64,000 nt of DNA from Roseitranquillus sp963709765 (GTDB lineage Bacteria > Pseudomonadota > Alphaproteobacteria > Rhodobacterales > Rhodobacteraceae). The translations under genes and the position numbers were made by a program. Shown here piece after piece: positions 17,618 to 26,236 of the stretch. The notes below the pieces were generated by a model, which saw only the letters and a program-made list of their open reading frames with translations, made no database searches and had not been told where the DNA came from. Positions within the stretch are counted from its first letter, which is position 1, and the number at the start of each line of letters is the position of its first letter. The DNA lies in contig CAVPXL010000003.1 in NCBI GenBank assembly GCA_963709765.1, positions 186,001 to 250,000 on the forward strand, in the 5' to 3' direction.

Positions 17618-18988
17618 ATGTCCATTCCCCAATCCGGCGGCGGCGTCATCGAGCGGCGCGAGCAGCTGACCGAGTATCTTGCGTCGGGCTGCAAGCCCAA
17701 GGATGACTGGCGCATCGGCACCGAGCACGAGAAGTTCGGTTATTGCCGCGACACGCTTCTGCCGCTGCCCTATGACGGCCCGCGCTCGATCCACGCCATG
17801 CTGGCTGGGCTGCGCGACAAGTTCGGCTGGTCACCCGTCGAGGAGAGCGGCAATCTCATCGGTCTGGAGAAGGACGGCGCCAATGTGAGCCTGGAGCCGG
17901 GCGGTCAGCTGGAGCTGTCGGGCGCGCCTCTGGAAACGATCCACCAGACATGCGACGAGGTGAACGAGCATCTGCGGCAGGTGAAGGCCGTGGCCGACGA
18001 GATCGGCGCGGGCTTCATCGGGCTGGGCGCCGCGCCGCACTGGACGCACGACCAGATGCCGATGATGCCAAAGGGTCGCTACCGGTTGATGACCGAGTAC
18101 ATGCAGAAGGTCGGCGACCTCGGCCTGCAGATGATGTACCGGACCTGCACGGTGCAGGTGAACCTCGACTTCGCGACCGAGGCCGACATGGTGCAGAAGA
18201 TGCGCGTGGCCCTTGCCTTGCAGCCGGTGGCGACGGCGCTTTTCGCCAACTCGCCGTTCCTCGAAGGCAAGCTCAACGGGCACAAGTCGTGGCGCAGCCG
18301 GATCTGGCGCGATCTCGATGCCGACCGGACCGGAATGCTGCCCTTCGTGTTCGAGGACGGCTTCGGGTTCGAGGCGTGGACCGACTACGCGCTCGATGTC
18401 CCGATGTACTTCGTTTACCGCGACGGGCGCTATCTCGATGCCACGGGGCAGTCGTTTCGCGATTTCCTCGAGGGAAAGTTGCCGGCGCTGCCGGGCGAGA
18501 AACCGACTCTGAGCGACTGGGCCGATCACCTCACCACCATCTTTCCCGAAGCGCGGGTGAAGAAGTTCATCGAGATGCGCGGCGCCGATGGCGGCCCATG
18601 GCGCCGGCTTTGCGCGCTGCCCGCCTTCTGGGTCGGGCTGACCTACGACCAGGGCGCGCTGGACGCGGCGTGGGACCTGGTCAAGGACTGGGATGCCGAG
18701 ACCCGCGAAGGGCTGCGCGTGGCGGCCAGCGTCAACGCCCTTCAGGGCGAGGCGGGGGGGGTTCGTCTCGGCGAAATCGCGCGGGAGGTGGTGGACATAG
18801 CGGAGGCCGGTCTCAAGGCACGCGCCATGCCCGGCGTGGGCGGGCTGGTGCCGGACGAGACGCATTTTCTCAACGCCCTGCGCGAGAGCGTCGACAGCGG
18901 TCAGGCTCTGGCCGACGAGCTGATCACGCGGTTCGAAGGTGCCTGGGAGCACGATGTGCGCCCGGTTTTCGAGGAATACAGCTACTGA
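17618..18988 (+). CDS. gshA: glutamate--cysteine ligase (alphaproteobacterial/plant type)
   Basis: This enzyme makes gamma-glutamylcysteine, the first step of glutathione synthesis, with ATP. The 456-residue length and the sequence IGTEHEKFGY, GAPHWTHDQMP-like core and MYRTCTVQVNLDF place it in the GCS2 class shared by plants and alphaproteobacteria rather than the E. coli class. A strong inverted repeat lies just upstream. No operon partner: the next gene is convergent, 14 bases past its stop. Confidence 0.95.
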   Translation: MSIPQSGGGVIERREQLTEYLASGCKPKDDWRIGTEHEKFGYCRDTLLPLPYDGPRSIHAMLAGLRDKFGWSPVEESGNLIGLEKDGANVSLEPGGQLELSGAPLETIHQTCDEVNEHLRQVKAVADEIGAGFIGLGAAPHWTHDQMPMMPKGRYRLMTEYMQKVGDLGLQMMYRTCTVQVNLDFATEADMVQKMRVALALQPVATALFANSPFLEGKLNGHKSWRSRIWRDLDADRTGMLPFVFEDGFGFEAWTDYALDVPMYFVYRDGRYLDATGQSFRDFLEGKLPALPGEKPTLSDWADHLTTIFPEARVKKFIEMRGADGGPWRRLCALPAFWVGLTYDQGALDAAWDLVKDWDAETREGLRVAASVNALQGEAGGVRLGEIAREVVDIAEAGLKARAMPGVGGLVPDETHFLNALRESVDSGQALADELITRFEGAWEHDVRPVFEEYSY

Positions 18989-19001
18989 GCGGCCTGCTTG
19001 T

Positions 19002-19361
19002 TCAACGCGGAGGCGGGGAGCCGAAGCGGTTGTGCCCGCCATCGCCCTTGAGCAGGTAGAAATAAAGCATGACGAGGAACCCGATCAGCGGGATCAGGTG
19101 AAGGAATACCCACCACCCGGTGCGCCCGATGTCGTGCAGGCGCCGCACCGAGACCGAGATCATCGGAAGCAGCGTCGCCAACGAGAAGAGCGGGCTGAGG
19201 AAGCGGGCGTCGCCGGGCAGAAGCACCCGGTCCACCAGCTCGAGGAGCATCCCGCCGGCGACCACGAAAAGCGCGAACCACCAGAATTCGGGTCGCGCCG
19301 CGCGGCCACGAAGGGTGACGTATTTGCTCAGACAGGTGCGGACCGCGTCCTGAAACGTCAT
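19002..19361 (-). CDS. DUF805 membrane protein
   Basis: A 119-residue integral membrane protein with three to four helices. The motifs RPEFWWFALF and SVRRLHDIGRTGWW are diagnostic of DUF805 (YhaH-like) proteins, whose role is not known. It starts 4 bases after the plsY stop on the same strand and is the last gene of the pyrB-to-plsY run, converging on gshA. Confidence 0.9.
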   Translation of the reverse strand: MTFQDAVRTCLSKYVTLRGRAARPEFWWFALFVVAGGMLLELVDRVLLPGDARFLSPLFSLATLLPMISVSVRRLHDIGRTGWWVFLHLIPLIGFLVMLYFYLLKGDGGHNRFGSPPPR

Positions 19362-19365
19362 TGGC

Positions 19366-19989
19366 TCAATCCTTCGCTATATTCCGGCCGCCCCCGATCC
19401 GCGGCTCGGTTCCGGCGCGCAGACGCGCGATGTTCTGTCGATGTCGCCAGAAGACGAGGGCGGCCAGCACGACCGACAGGAAGAGGAGCTGCGGCGCGCC
19501 CGCCGCCAGGCACCAGAACGGCGTCGCGGCGGCCGCGATCAGCGCGGCGAGTGACGAGATGCGAAACCCCGCGGCCGAGGCAAGCCAGGTGGCACAGGCC
19601 AGAAGGCCCACGGGCCAGGCCAGCGCCAGCACCACGCCGAGGAAGGTCGCGACACCCTTGCCGCCCTTGAAGCCGGCGAAAGCTGGGTAGAGGTGGCCGA
19701 TAAAGCTCATCGCCCCCGCCACCTGCGCCGCGTCCTCGCCGCCGAGCGCCCGTGCCGTAAGCACCGCCAGAACGCCCTTGCCGCCGTCGAGCAGGAGCGT
19801 GAGCGCGGCCGCCTTCTTGTTCCCGGTCCGGAGCACGTTCGTGGCGCCGATATTGCCCGACCCGATGCTCCGCAGATCGCCGAGATTCATGGCCCGCGTC
19901 AGGACCAGCCCGAACGGGATCGAGCCCAGCAGGTAGGCGATCAGCGCGACCAGAAGCAGCGTGGCGAGACCGGAATCGAGGACTGGCAT
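19366..19989 (-). CDS. plsY: acyl phosphate:glycerol-3-phosphate acyltransferase
   Basis: PlsY transfers the acyl group of acyl-phosphate to glycerol-3-phosphate, opening phospholipid synthesis at the inner membrane. The three conserved loops are visible in 207 residues: GSIPFGL, SGNIGATNVLR and FKGGKGVATFLG. The ATG at 19989 gives the normal length. It lies 131 bases after the dihydroorotase-like gene, so it may have its own promoter, and sits directly before DUF805. Confidence 0.94.
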   Translation of the reverse strand: MPVLDSGLATLLLVALIAYLLGSIPFGLVLTRAMNLGDLRSIGSGNIGATNVLRTGNKKAAALTLLLDGGKGVLAVLTARALGGEDAAQVAGAMSFIGHLYPAFAGFKGGKGVATFLGVVLALAWPVGLLACATWLASAAGFRISSLAALIAAAATPFWCLAAGAPQLLFLSVVLAALVFWRHRQNIARLRAGTEPRIGGGRNIAKD

Positions 19990-20120
19990 GAATTGGATTC
20001 TCCGGTGGGAACGGGGCTTGGTGTCACAGTGCCAAGCCCGCCGGGCCCGGTCCAGCGCCGTTGCCATGGCCGGAAACGTCTGCTTGGCGCCGTTGCGTTC
20101 CTGCGCCGGATGGTCGTCGC

Positions 20121-21386
20121 TCAGTCTGCGCCGAAGACACGCCTGCCGGCCACCCATGTGCCGCGGACCCGACCCTGCATCCGGGCGCCATCGAAAGGCG
20201 TGTTCTTGGACTTCGACGCAAGCCCGAAGCGGTCGAGCAAGAACGGCGCGTCGGGGTCGAAGAGCACCAGGTCGGCCGGCGCGCCGACCGCGAGCCGCCC
20301 GCCCTCCAGCCCGATCAGGCGCGCCGGGTTGAGCGACAACGCCCGCCACAGCGTCGGCAGGTCGAGATCGCCCGAATGCACCAGGCGCATGGAGGCCGGC
20401 AGCAGGGTCTCCAGCCCCACCGCCCCGCTCGCCGCCTCCTCGAAGGGGAGGCGCTTGGATTCTTCGTCCTGCGGTGCGTGCATCGAGCAGATGACGTCGA
20501 TCAGACCGTCCGCAACGGCCCGGATGACCGCGATCCGGTCCGCCTCGGCGCGCAGCGGCGGGGTCAGCTTGAAGAAGGTGCGATAATCGCCGACATCGAA
20601 CTCGTTGAGCGTCAGGTGGTGAATGGAGGTGCCGGCGGTCACGTCGAGATTCGCCTCGCGGGCCCGGGTCAGCGCAGGCAATGCCGCCGCAGTGGTCACC
20701 TGGTCGGCATGCCAGCGCGCGCCGGTTGCCTCGACGAGGGCCAGGTCACGTTCGAGCCCCATCCGCTCGGCGACGGGCGACACGCCGGGCAACCCGGCCA
20801 GCGCCGCGAATTTCCCCGAGGTGGCGACCGCGCCGGCCGACAGGCCGGGATCCTGGGGATGGCCGATGACCAGCGCGCCGACCGAACGCGCATAGGCGAG
20901 GCAGCGCGACAGGACGCGATTGTCGGTCGTCACCGCCGCGCCGTCGGTAAAGGCCGCGGCCCCGGCATCGCTCAGAAACCCGATCTCGACCATCTCGCGC
21001 CCGCGGCGGCCGCGGGTGAGGGTGGCCATCGGGTAGACGCGCACCGGGGTTTCGGCATTGGCCCGCCGCGCGACATATTCCAGCACTTCGGGTGCATCGA
21101 TCGGGGGGTTGGTGTCCGGCCGGGTGACGAGCGTGGTCACGCCACCTGCCGCGGCCGCGTTTCCGGCGGTGCGGAAGCTTTCCTTGTGCCGCTCGCCGGG
21201 TTCGGGAACCCCGACACCCAGATCGACGATGCCCGGCGCCAGGCATTGCCTTGCGCAATCGATGCGCCTGGCGCCGTCGGCGCCGCCCTCGGCGATGCGC
21301 CCGTCGCGCACCAGCAGGTCACCGTGCCGCACCTCGCCCCGCTCCGGATCGATCAGGCGAGCGTTCTGGAACAGGATAGTGCTCAT
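20121..21386 (-). CDS. dihydroorotase-like protein lacking metal ligands (PyrX-type)
   Basis: Overall this 421-residue protein is a type I dihydroorotase (PyrC/amidohydrolase fold): APGIVDLGVGVPEPGE, RPDTNPPID and the late NPARLIGL are family segments. However, the HxH metal motif, normally DxHVHLREPG, reads DLGVGVPEPG with Gly57 and Gly59 in place of both histidines, and the catalytic Asp of TDHAPH is Met302 in SMHAPQ. It is therefore predicted to be non-catalytic, like PyrX/pyrC' subunits that only support the aspartate transcarbamoylase encoded beside them. pyrB lies two genes upstream on the same strand. An active dihydroorotase would have to be elsewhere. Confidence 0.86.
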   Translation of the reverse strand: MSTILFQNARLIDPERGEVRHGDLLVRDGRIAEGGADGARRIDCARQCLAPGIVDLGVGVPEPGERHKESFRTAGNAAAAGGVTTLVTRPDTNPPIDAPEVLEYVARRANAETPVRVYPMATLTRGRRGREMVEIGFLSDAGAAAFTDGAAVTTDNRVLSRCLAYARSVGALVIGHPQDPGLSAGAVATSGKFAALAGLPGVSPVAERMGLERDLALVEATGARWHADQVTTAAALPALTRAREANLDVTAGTSIHHLTLNEFDVGDYRTFFKLTPPLRAEADRIAVIRAVADGLIDVICSMHAPQDEESKRLPFEEAASGAVGLETLLPASMRLVHSGDLDLPTLWRALSLNPARLIGLEGGRLAVGAPADLVLFDPDAPFLLDRFGLASKSKNTPFDGARMQGRVRGTWVAGRRVFGAD

Positions 21387-21417
21387 TCCGCAGGGCGGCG
21401 CAGGCCGCGACCCCGTC

Positions 21418-21966
21418 TCACAGCAGCGTCCCGATCAGCAGCAGCAGCGCGATGACGCCAATCACGCTCAGCACGATCGGCAGCCACGGCCGCGGTCCCT
21501 TGCCGGTCGGCTGCGGCCGCCCGCCGGGACCGCTGATCGCCGCCTTGGAAACGTCGGCGGGCGCCATGCTTTCACGGCGCGGCATCGGATTGGACAGATC
21601 GAAGGCGACGAACGGCGTCAGGGCAGGGCCGAGATTGAGGATCTGTGCGTGTCCGCCGAAGGCGGAGCTTGGCACGATCAGCAGACGGCAGGGCGGGTTC
21701 TCGAGTCGCGCGGCCTCTCGGTCGAGCTGTTCCTTCGGAACGTCGTAGCCGGCTGCCAGGTATTGCCGCAGCCCCATGCCGGTGAGTTCGCGGGCCGAAA
21801 CCAGCTCCACGCGGTTTGTGTCAAGGTGCTCCGCGCCCAGGGCCTCCCTGACCGCCTCCGGATCGCCTGCGCAGAGGGCATCCGTGTTTCCGACGTCGCT
21901 ATCGATTCCGAAGAGGCGCAGTCGATCATGTTCTTGCGCCGGCACATCCAGCGACATGTCAGTCAT
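21418..21966 (-). CDS. tail-anchored protein between pyrB and pyrC-like gene, function unknown
   Basis: A 182-residue protein with a soluble N-terminal part (about 1-115), a proline/glycine-rich linker (about 125-160) and a single C-terminal membrane helix (LPIVLSVIGVIALLLLIG). The topology suggests a tail anchor with the main domain in the cytoplasm. It lies 112 bases after pyrB and 31 bases before the dihydroorotase-like gene, so it is probably cotranscribed with the pyrimidine genes. No known domain was recognised. Confidence 0.75.
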   Translation of the reverse strand: MTDMSLDVPAQEHDRLRLFGIDSDVGNTDALCAGDPEAVREALGAEHLDTNRVELVSARELTGMGLRQYLAAGYDVPKEQLDREAARLENPPCRLLIVPSSAFGGHAQILNLGPALTPFVAFDLSNPMPRRESMAPADVSKAAISGPGGRPQPTGKGPRPWLPIVLSVIGVIALLLLIGTLL

Positions 21967-22078
21967 TGGTCTATTCCTTGTGAATCCGTCAATGTGTCCG
22001 TCCTGTCCGCGGGCCGACGTTTGTCCAGGGCCCTTTCGACCGGTCCCGCCCTGCGTCGGCGGCGCGGCTCGCGGGGCG

Positions 22079-23035
22079 TCACACCATCACCCCCTTGCGG
22101 GCGGCGTCCGCGCGAAGGTTTTGCGCGAGCAGGTCCATCACCGCCATCCTGACCGCGACGCCCATCTCCACCTGCTCCTGGATGACCGAGCGGTTGATGT
22201 CGTCGGCCAACGTGCCGTCGATCTCGACGCCGCGATTCATCGGGCCGGGATGCATGACGATGGCGTCGGGGGCGGCGTGCGACAGCTTTTCGGCGTCGAG
22301 CCCGAACCGGTGGTAGTACTCGCGCTCGCTCGGAATGAAGGCGCCGTCCATCCGCTCGCGCTGCAGGCGGAGCATCATCACCACGTCGGCACCCTTGAGC
22401 CCGGCCTTCATGTCGTCGGTCACCTCGACACCCCATTCGGCGGCGCCTGCCGGCATCAGCGTCGGCGGCCCGATCAGGCGCAACCGCGCCTCCATTCGCC
22501 CGAGCAGCAGGATGTTGGAGCGCGCCACGCGAGAATGCGCAATGTCACCGCAGATGGCGACCGTCAACCGGTGCAGCCGACCCTTCTTGCGACGGATGGT
22601 CAGCGCATCCAGGAGCGCCTGTGTCGGGTGCTCGTGCCGTCCGTCGCCGGCATTGACCACCGCGCAATCGACCTTCTGGGCCAGGAGGTTGACCGCCCCG
22701 GAATGGGGGTGGCGCACGACCAGAAGATCCGGCCGCATGGCATTGAGCGTCATCGCCGTGTCGATGAGCGTTTCGCCCTTCTTCACCGATGACGCAGCCA
22801 TCTGCATCGACATCACGTCCGCGCCCAGCCGTTGCCCCGCCAGTTCGAAGCTCGCCTGGGTCCGGGTCGAGGGCTCGAAGAACATGTTGACCTGGGTAAG
22901 GCCGCTCAGCGCGTCCCCGTGCTTGGTGTCGGAGCGGTTGAGCGCGACATAATGCTCGGCCAGGTCGAGGATCGTGGTGATCTCGTCCGGGGCGAGGGGC
23001 GCGATACCCAAGAGGTGCTTGGCGCGAAGCGGCAT
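22079..23035 (-). CDS. pyrB: aspartate carbamoyltransferase catalytic subunit
   Basis: PyrB condenses carbamoyl phosphate with aspartate in pyrimidine synthesis. The 318-residue product has the carbamoyl-phosphate loop STRT at 56-59, the 80s-loop-like ASSVKKGE at 81-88, HPTQ at 136-139 and MHPGPMNRG near 265. ATG 23035 gives the standard length. The presence of an inactive dihydroorotase two genes downstream, and no pyrI nearby, suggests a class A transcarbamoylase held in a complex with that partner. Confidence 0.96.
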   Translation of the reverse strand: MPLRAKHLLGIAPLAPDEITTILDLAEHYVALNRSDTKHGDALSGLTQVNMFFEPSTRTQASFELAGQRLGADVMSMQMAASSVKKGETLIDTAMTLNAMRPDLLVVRHPHSGAVNLLAQKVDCAVVNAGDGRHEHPTQALLDALTIRRKKGRLHRLTVAICGDIAHSRVARSNILLLGRMEARLRLIGPPTLMPAGAAEWGVEVTDDMKAGLKGADVVMMLRLQRERMDGAFIPSEREYYHRFGLDAEKLSHAAPDAIVMHPGPMNRGVEIDGTLADDINRSVIQEQVEMGVAVRMAVMDLLAQNLRADAARKGVMV

Positions 23036-23134
23036 TGCATCTGCGCTTCTAGGCGCGGCGTGAAGTGGCGGCAAGACACGAGCCTGCCGGGCGGCCATTG
23101 CGGGCGGATGAGCGCGCAGGTAGCTTGGCGCGCG

Positions 23135-23959
23135 ATGATCCCTGACCTGCCCGCACTTTCCGATCTGACCCGGGCCCAGGCCCGGGCACTCCTGGAATGG
23201 CAGGTCGAGATGGGCGCGCGCGAAGCCATCGGCGACGAGCCGGTGGACCGCTATGCCCTCGCCGAGCGTGCCAAGGGCGCGCCCGCCGCGAAGGCGGCGA
23301 CCGGAAGGGCCGGGAGCGCGCCGGCCCCGGACCGCCCGGCCGCCCCACAGGACCCGGTCGCCGCGGCCGAAGCGGCAGCGCATGCGGCGCAGGATCTGGC
23401 AGGGCTGGAGGCCGCGATCGGCGCGTTCACCCTTTGCGACTTGCGCCGTGGCGCCCGCTCGACCGTCTTCGCCGCCGGTCGGCCCGACTCGGCCGTGATG
23501 GTCGTCGGCGAGGCTCCGGGTCGGGAGGAGGACCGGGCGGGACATCCCTTCGCGGGCACGGCCGGGGCGATGCTCGACCGGATGTTCGCTGCCATCGGTT
23601 TGAGCGTCGAGGCCGAGGACCGCGCGCAAGCCCTCTACCTCGTCGCGCCGATGCCCTGGAGACCGCCGTCGCGGGCGCCGACGAACGAGGAGATCGCGAT
23701 GCTGGCCCCCTTCCTGAAGCGTCACGTGGAGCTGGCGGCGCCGCGTCTGGTCGTCTGCATGGGCGCGCTGCCGGCCAGGATCCTGCTGGATGTCGCGAGC
23801 GTGGCGCGCGCGCGGGGAGGCTGGCGGGAAGCCGAGGGGCGACCGGCTCTGGCGATCCACCATCCGGCGACGTTGATGCGCCGCCCCGAACTCAAACGCG
23901 AGGCCTGGGCCGATCTGCTGATGCTCAGGGCGAAGCTGCAGGAAGACCTGACGACATGA
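23135..23959 (+). CDS. uracil-DNA glycosylase family protein (family 4-like)
   Basis: This 274-residue protein carries GEAPGREED (125-133) with GHPFAGTAGAMLDRM following, and a late HHPATLMRR segment, the motifs of the family 4/5 uracil-DNA glycosylase fold that removes uracil from DNA. Ahead of the domain lies an alanine-rich linker (about 45-85). Only two cysteines are near expected positions (CDL at 101 and VVCMG), so the usual four-cysteine iron-sulfur set is not evident; PMPWRPP replaces the motif that often carries one of them. An in-frame ATG at 23108 is an equal start candidate. moaB follows after 16 bases. Confidence 0.8.
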   Translation: MIPDLPALSDLTRAQARALLEWQVEMGAREAIGDEPVDRYALAERAKGAPAAKAATGRAGSAPAPDRPAAPQDPVAAAEAAAHAAQDLAGLEAAIGAFTLCDLRRGARSTVFAAGRPDSAVMVVGEAPGREEDRAGHPFAGTAGAMLDRMFAAIGLSVEAEDRAQALYLVAPMPWRPPSRAPTNEEIAMLAPFLKRHVELAAPRLVVCMGALPARILLDVASVARARGGWREAEGRPALAIHHPATLMRRPELKREAWADLLMLRAKLQEDLTT

Positions 23960-23975
23960 GAGGAGGGCGGCGGCG

Positions 23976-24518
23976 ATGAGCCGGATCGACGAAGGGCGGG
24001 AGTTCATCCCGGTGCGGATCGCGGTGCTCACGGTCTCCGACACCCGCCAGATCGCAGAGGATCGCTCCGGGCAGACGCTCGTGGACCGGATCGAGGCGGC
24101 GGGACACCATCTGGCCGCGCGGAAGATCCTGCGCGACGAACGGACCGAGATCGCGGCGCAGCTGCGCGCCTGGTGCGCGGATCCGGAGGTGGAGGTGGTG
24201 ATCTCGACCGGGGGCACGGGCCTGACCGGGCGCGATGTGACGGTCGAAGCGCACCGTGACGTCTACGAAAAGGAGATCGACGCGTTCGGAACAGTCTTTA
24301 CCCACGTTTCCATGCAGAAGATCGGCACGAGCGCGGTCCAGAGCCGGGCGACCGGGGGGGTGGCGAACGGCACCTACCTCTTTGCCCTGCCGGGCAGCCC
24401 CGGCGCGTGCCGTGATGCGTGGGACGAGATCCTTTCGTTGCAGCTCGACTACCGCCACCGGCCCTGCAACTTCGTCGAGATCCTGCCCCGACTCGACGAG
24501 CACCGGCGGCGGAAATAG
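23976..24518 (+). CDS. moaB: molybdenum cofactor biosynthesis protein B
   Basis: A 180-residue MoaB/MogA-type protein. ISTGGTGLTGRDVT and the late LPGSPGACRDAWD are the MPT-binding loops of this fold. In bacteria it adenylylates molybdopterin before molybdate insertion by MoeA, or supports that step. GGAGGGCGGCG precedes the ATG. It is 16 bases after the glycosylase gene in what looks like a two-gene operon. The partner moeA activity is encoded about 14 kb away. Confidence 0.93.
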   Translation: MSRIDEGREFIPVRIAVLTVSDTRQIAEDRSGQTLVDRIEAAGHHLAARKILRDERTEIAAQLRAWCADPEVEVVISTGGTGLTGRDVTVEAHRDVYEKEIDAFGTVFTHVSMQKIGTSAVQSRATGGVANGTYLFALPGSPGACRDAWDEILSLQLDYRHRPCNFVEILPRLDEHRRRK

Positions 24519-24639
24519 GCGCCAGGCCAGCCGGCAAGGAGGGGCGCGACCGAACCAGCCGCAGGAACTCACGGGGTTGTGCGATTGGAGAGGCATCCGA
24601 AAGGGACTAGATCTCGCGTGTAGGCAACAGGATGGCCAC

Positions 24640-26101
24640 ATGCGTTTCCTCCGGCGCTCGCTGACCGGCGTGTTTCTGTTATCTCTGACGGCGGGGCTGC
24701 TGGTCTTTGCAGTCGTGATGATCCTCGATGCGTTCGAGGCAGCGCGCAGCGACGCTCCGCGGGGTGCCTCTGGTCGGGAGCGCGTCATTTGCCGTGCGCA
24801 TCGTGACGGTGGAGCCGCAGACGATCCGTCCGGTCCTGAGAACCTTCGGCGAAATCCGCAGCCGCCGCACCCTGGAGGTGCGCGCCGGCACCGGTGGCAA
24901 CGTGGTCGAGCTGGCGCCCGAGGTCGAGGAGGGCGGCTTTGTCGATCAGGGCCAGCTGATCGCGCGGATCGACCCGGCGGATGCCGAGGCCGCTCTTGCC
25001 CTGACCCGCACCGATCTTGCCGAGGCCGAATCCGAGCTGCGCGATGCCGGCCGGGCTCTGGAGCTGAACCGCGAGGATCTGGCGGCTGCCGAAACACAGG
25101 CCGAGCTGCGTCGCCGAGCGCTGGAGCGTCAGAAAGGTCTGTCGGAGCGCGGCGTCGGAACGGCGGCCACGAGCGAGACCGCCGAGCTGGCCGCTGCCGC
25201 CGCGGAGCAGGCGGTCGTGGCGCGGCGGCAGGCTCTGGCGCAGGCAGAGGCGCGCCTGGACCGGGCCGGCACCGGACTCGAGCGGCAGCGGATCGCTCTG
25301 GCAGAAGCCGAGCGGGATCTGGGCCATACCGAGATCAGGGCCGAATTCGCGGGCGTGCTGGCTGATGTGGCGATGATCGAAGGCGGGCTCGTGACGGCGA
25401 ACGAGCGGCTCGCGCGGCTCATCGATCCGGAGGCTCTGGAGGTCGCGTTCCGCGTCTCCACGCCGCAATATTCGCGGCTGCTGGGCGAAGACGGAGTGCT
25501 GATCGGAGCCGATGTCACCGTGGCGCTTGACGTGCTCGGAGTGCCAGTCGAGGCCGAGGGTACTGTCACGCGCGAGAGCGGCGTGGTTGGCGCCGGCCAG
25601 ACCGGGCGGCTTATCTATGCGCGACTTGGCGCGGCGCGGGGATTCCGGCCTGGCGATTTCGTCAGCGTGGCGGTGCAGGAGCCGCCGTTGAGCGGTGTTG
25701 CACGGCTTCCGGCCGCTGCGCTCGGCGGAGCGGGAACAATTCTGGCGCTCGGGCCCGATGAACGGCTCGAGGAGGTCGATGTGGACGTTCTGCGCCGGCA
25801 GGACGACGACGTGATCGTTGCCGCCGCAGAGATTGCCGGTCGCGACGTGGTCGCCGAGCGGACGCCGCTTCTGGGCGCGGGGATCCTGGTCAGACCGCTC
25901 CGCGGCGAGGGCGCTGCGCAGGCGTCGGCCGAGTCCGACATGCTCGAACTCTCCGAGGAACGGCGGGCGCGGCTGGTCGCCTTTGTCGAAGGCAGTGACG
26001 GGATGCCGGATGCCGCACGGCAGCGGGTTCTCGCGCAATTGCGCGAGCCGATGGTTCCCGCGCGCGTCGTGGCGCGTATCGAACAACGGATGGGCGGATG
26101 A
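24640..26101 (+). CDS. RND efflux periplasmic adaptor (HlyD/MFP family), one frame change
   Basis: This is the membrane-fusion subunit that would link an RND pump to an outer-membrane channel. An N-terminal membrane helix (about 10-32) is followed, across a net one-base insertion near 24784, by the barrel-sandwich domain (RTFGEIRSRRTLEVRA, GGFVDQGQLIARID), a long coiled-coil hairpin (about 90-180) and a beta-barrel part. The reading RER then SFAVRIVTVEP restores the continuous protein of about 486 residues. A C-terminal helical extension of about 60 residues is unusual for MFPs. It pairs with the RND permease 135 bases downstream. Confidence 0.85.
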
Positions 26102-26236
26102 TGCGCGACCGTCTGTTCCGGCGGTCGCACGCGGCGGGCGGGGGCCCGATGTCCCCGTCCGAATGCACGCCACTCCGGGAGGCGCCGGGCCCGGACCGCG
26201 CCAGGGCCGGGGCGCAAGAGCCGCGGCGGGTGGCCC

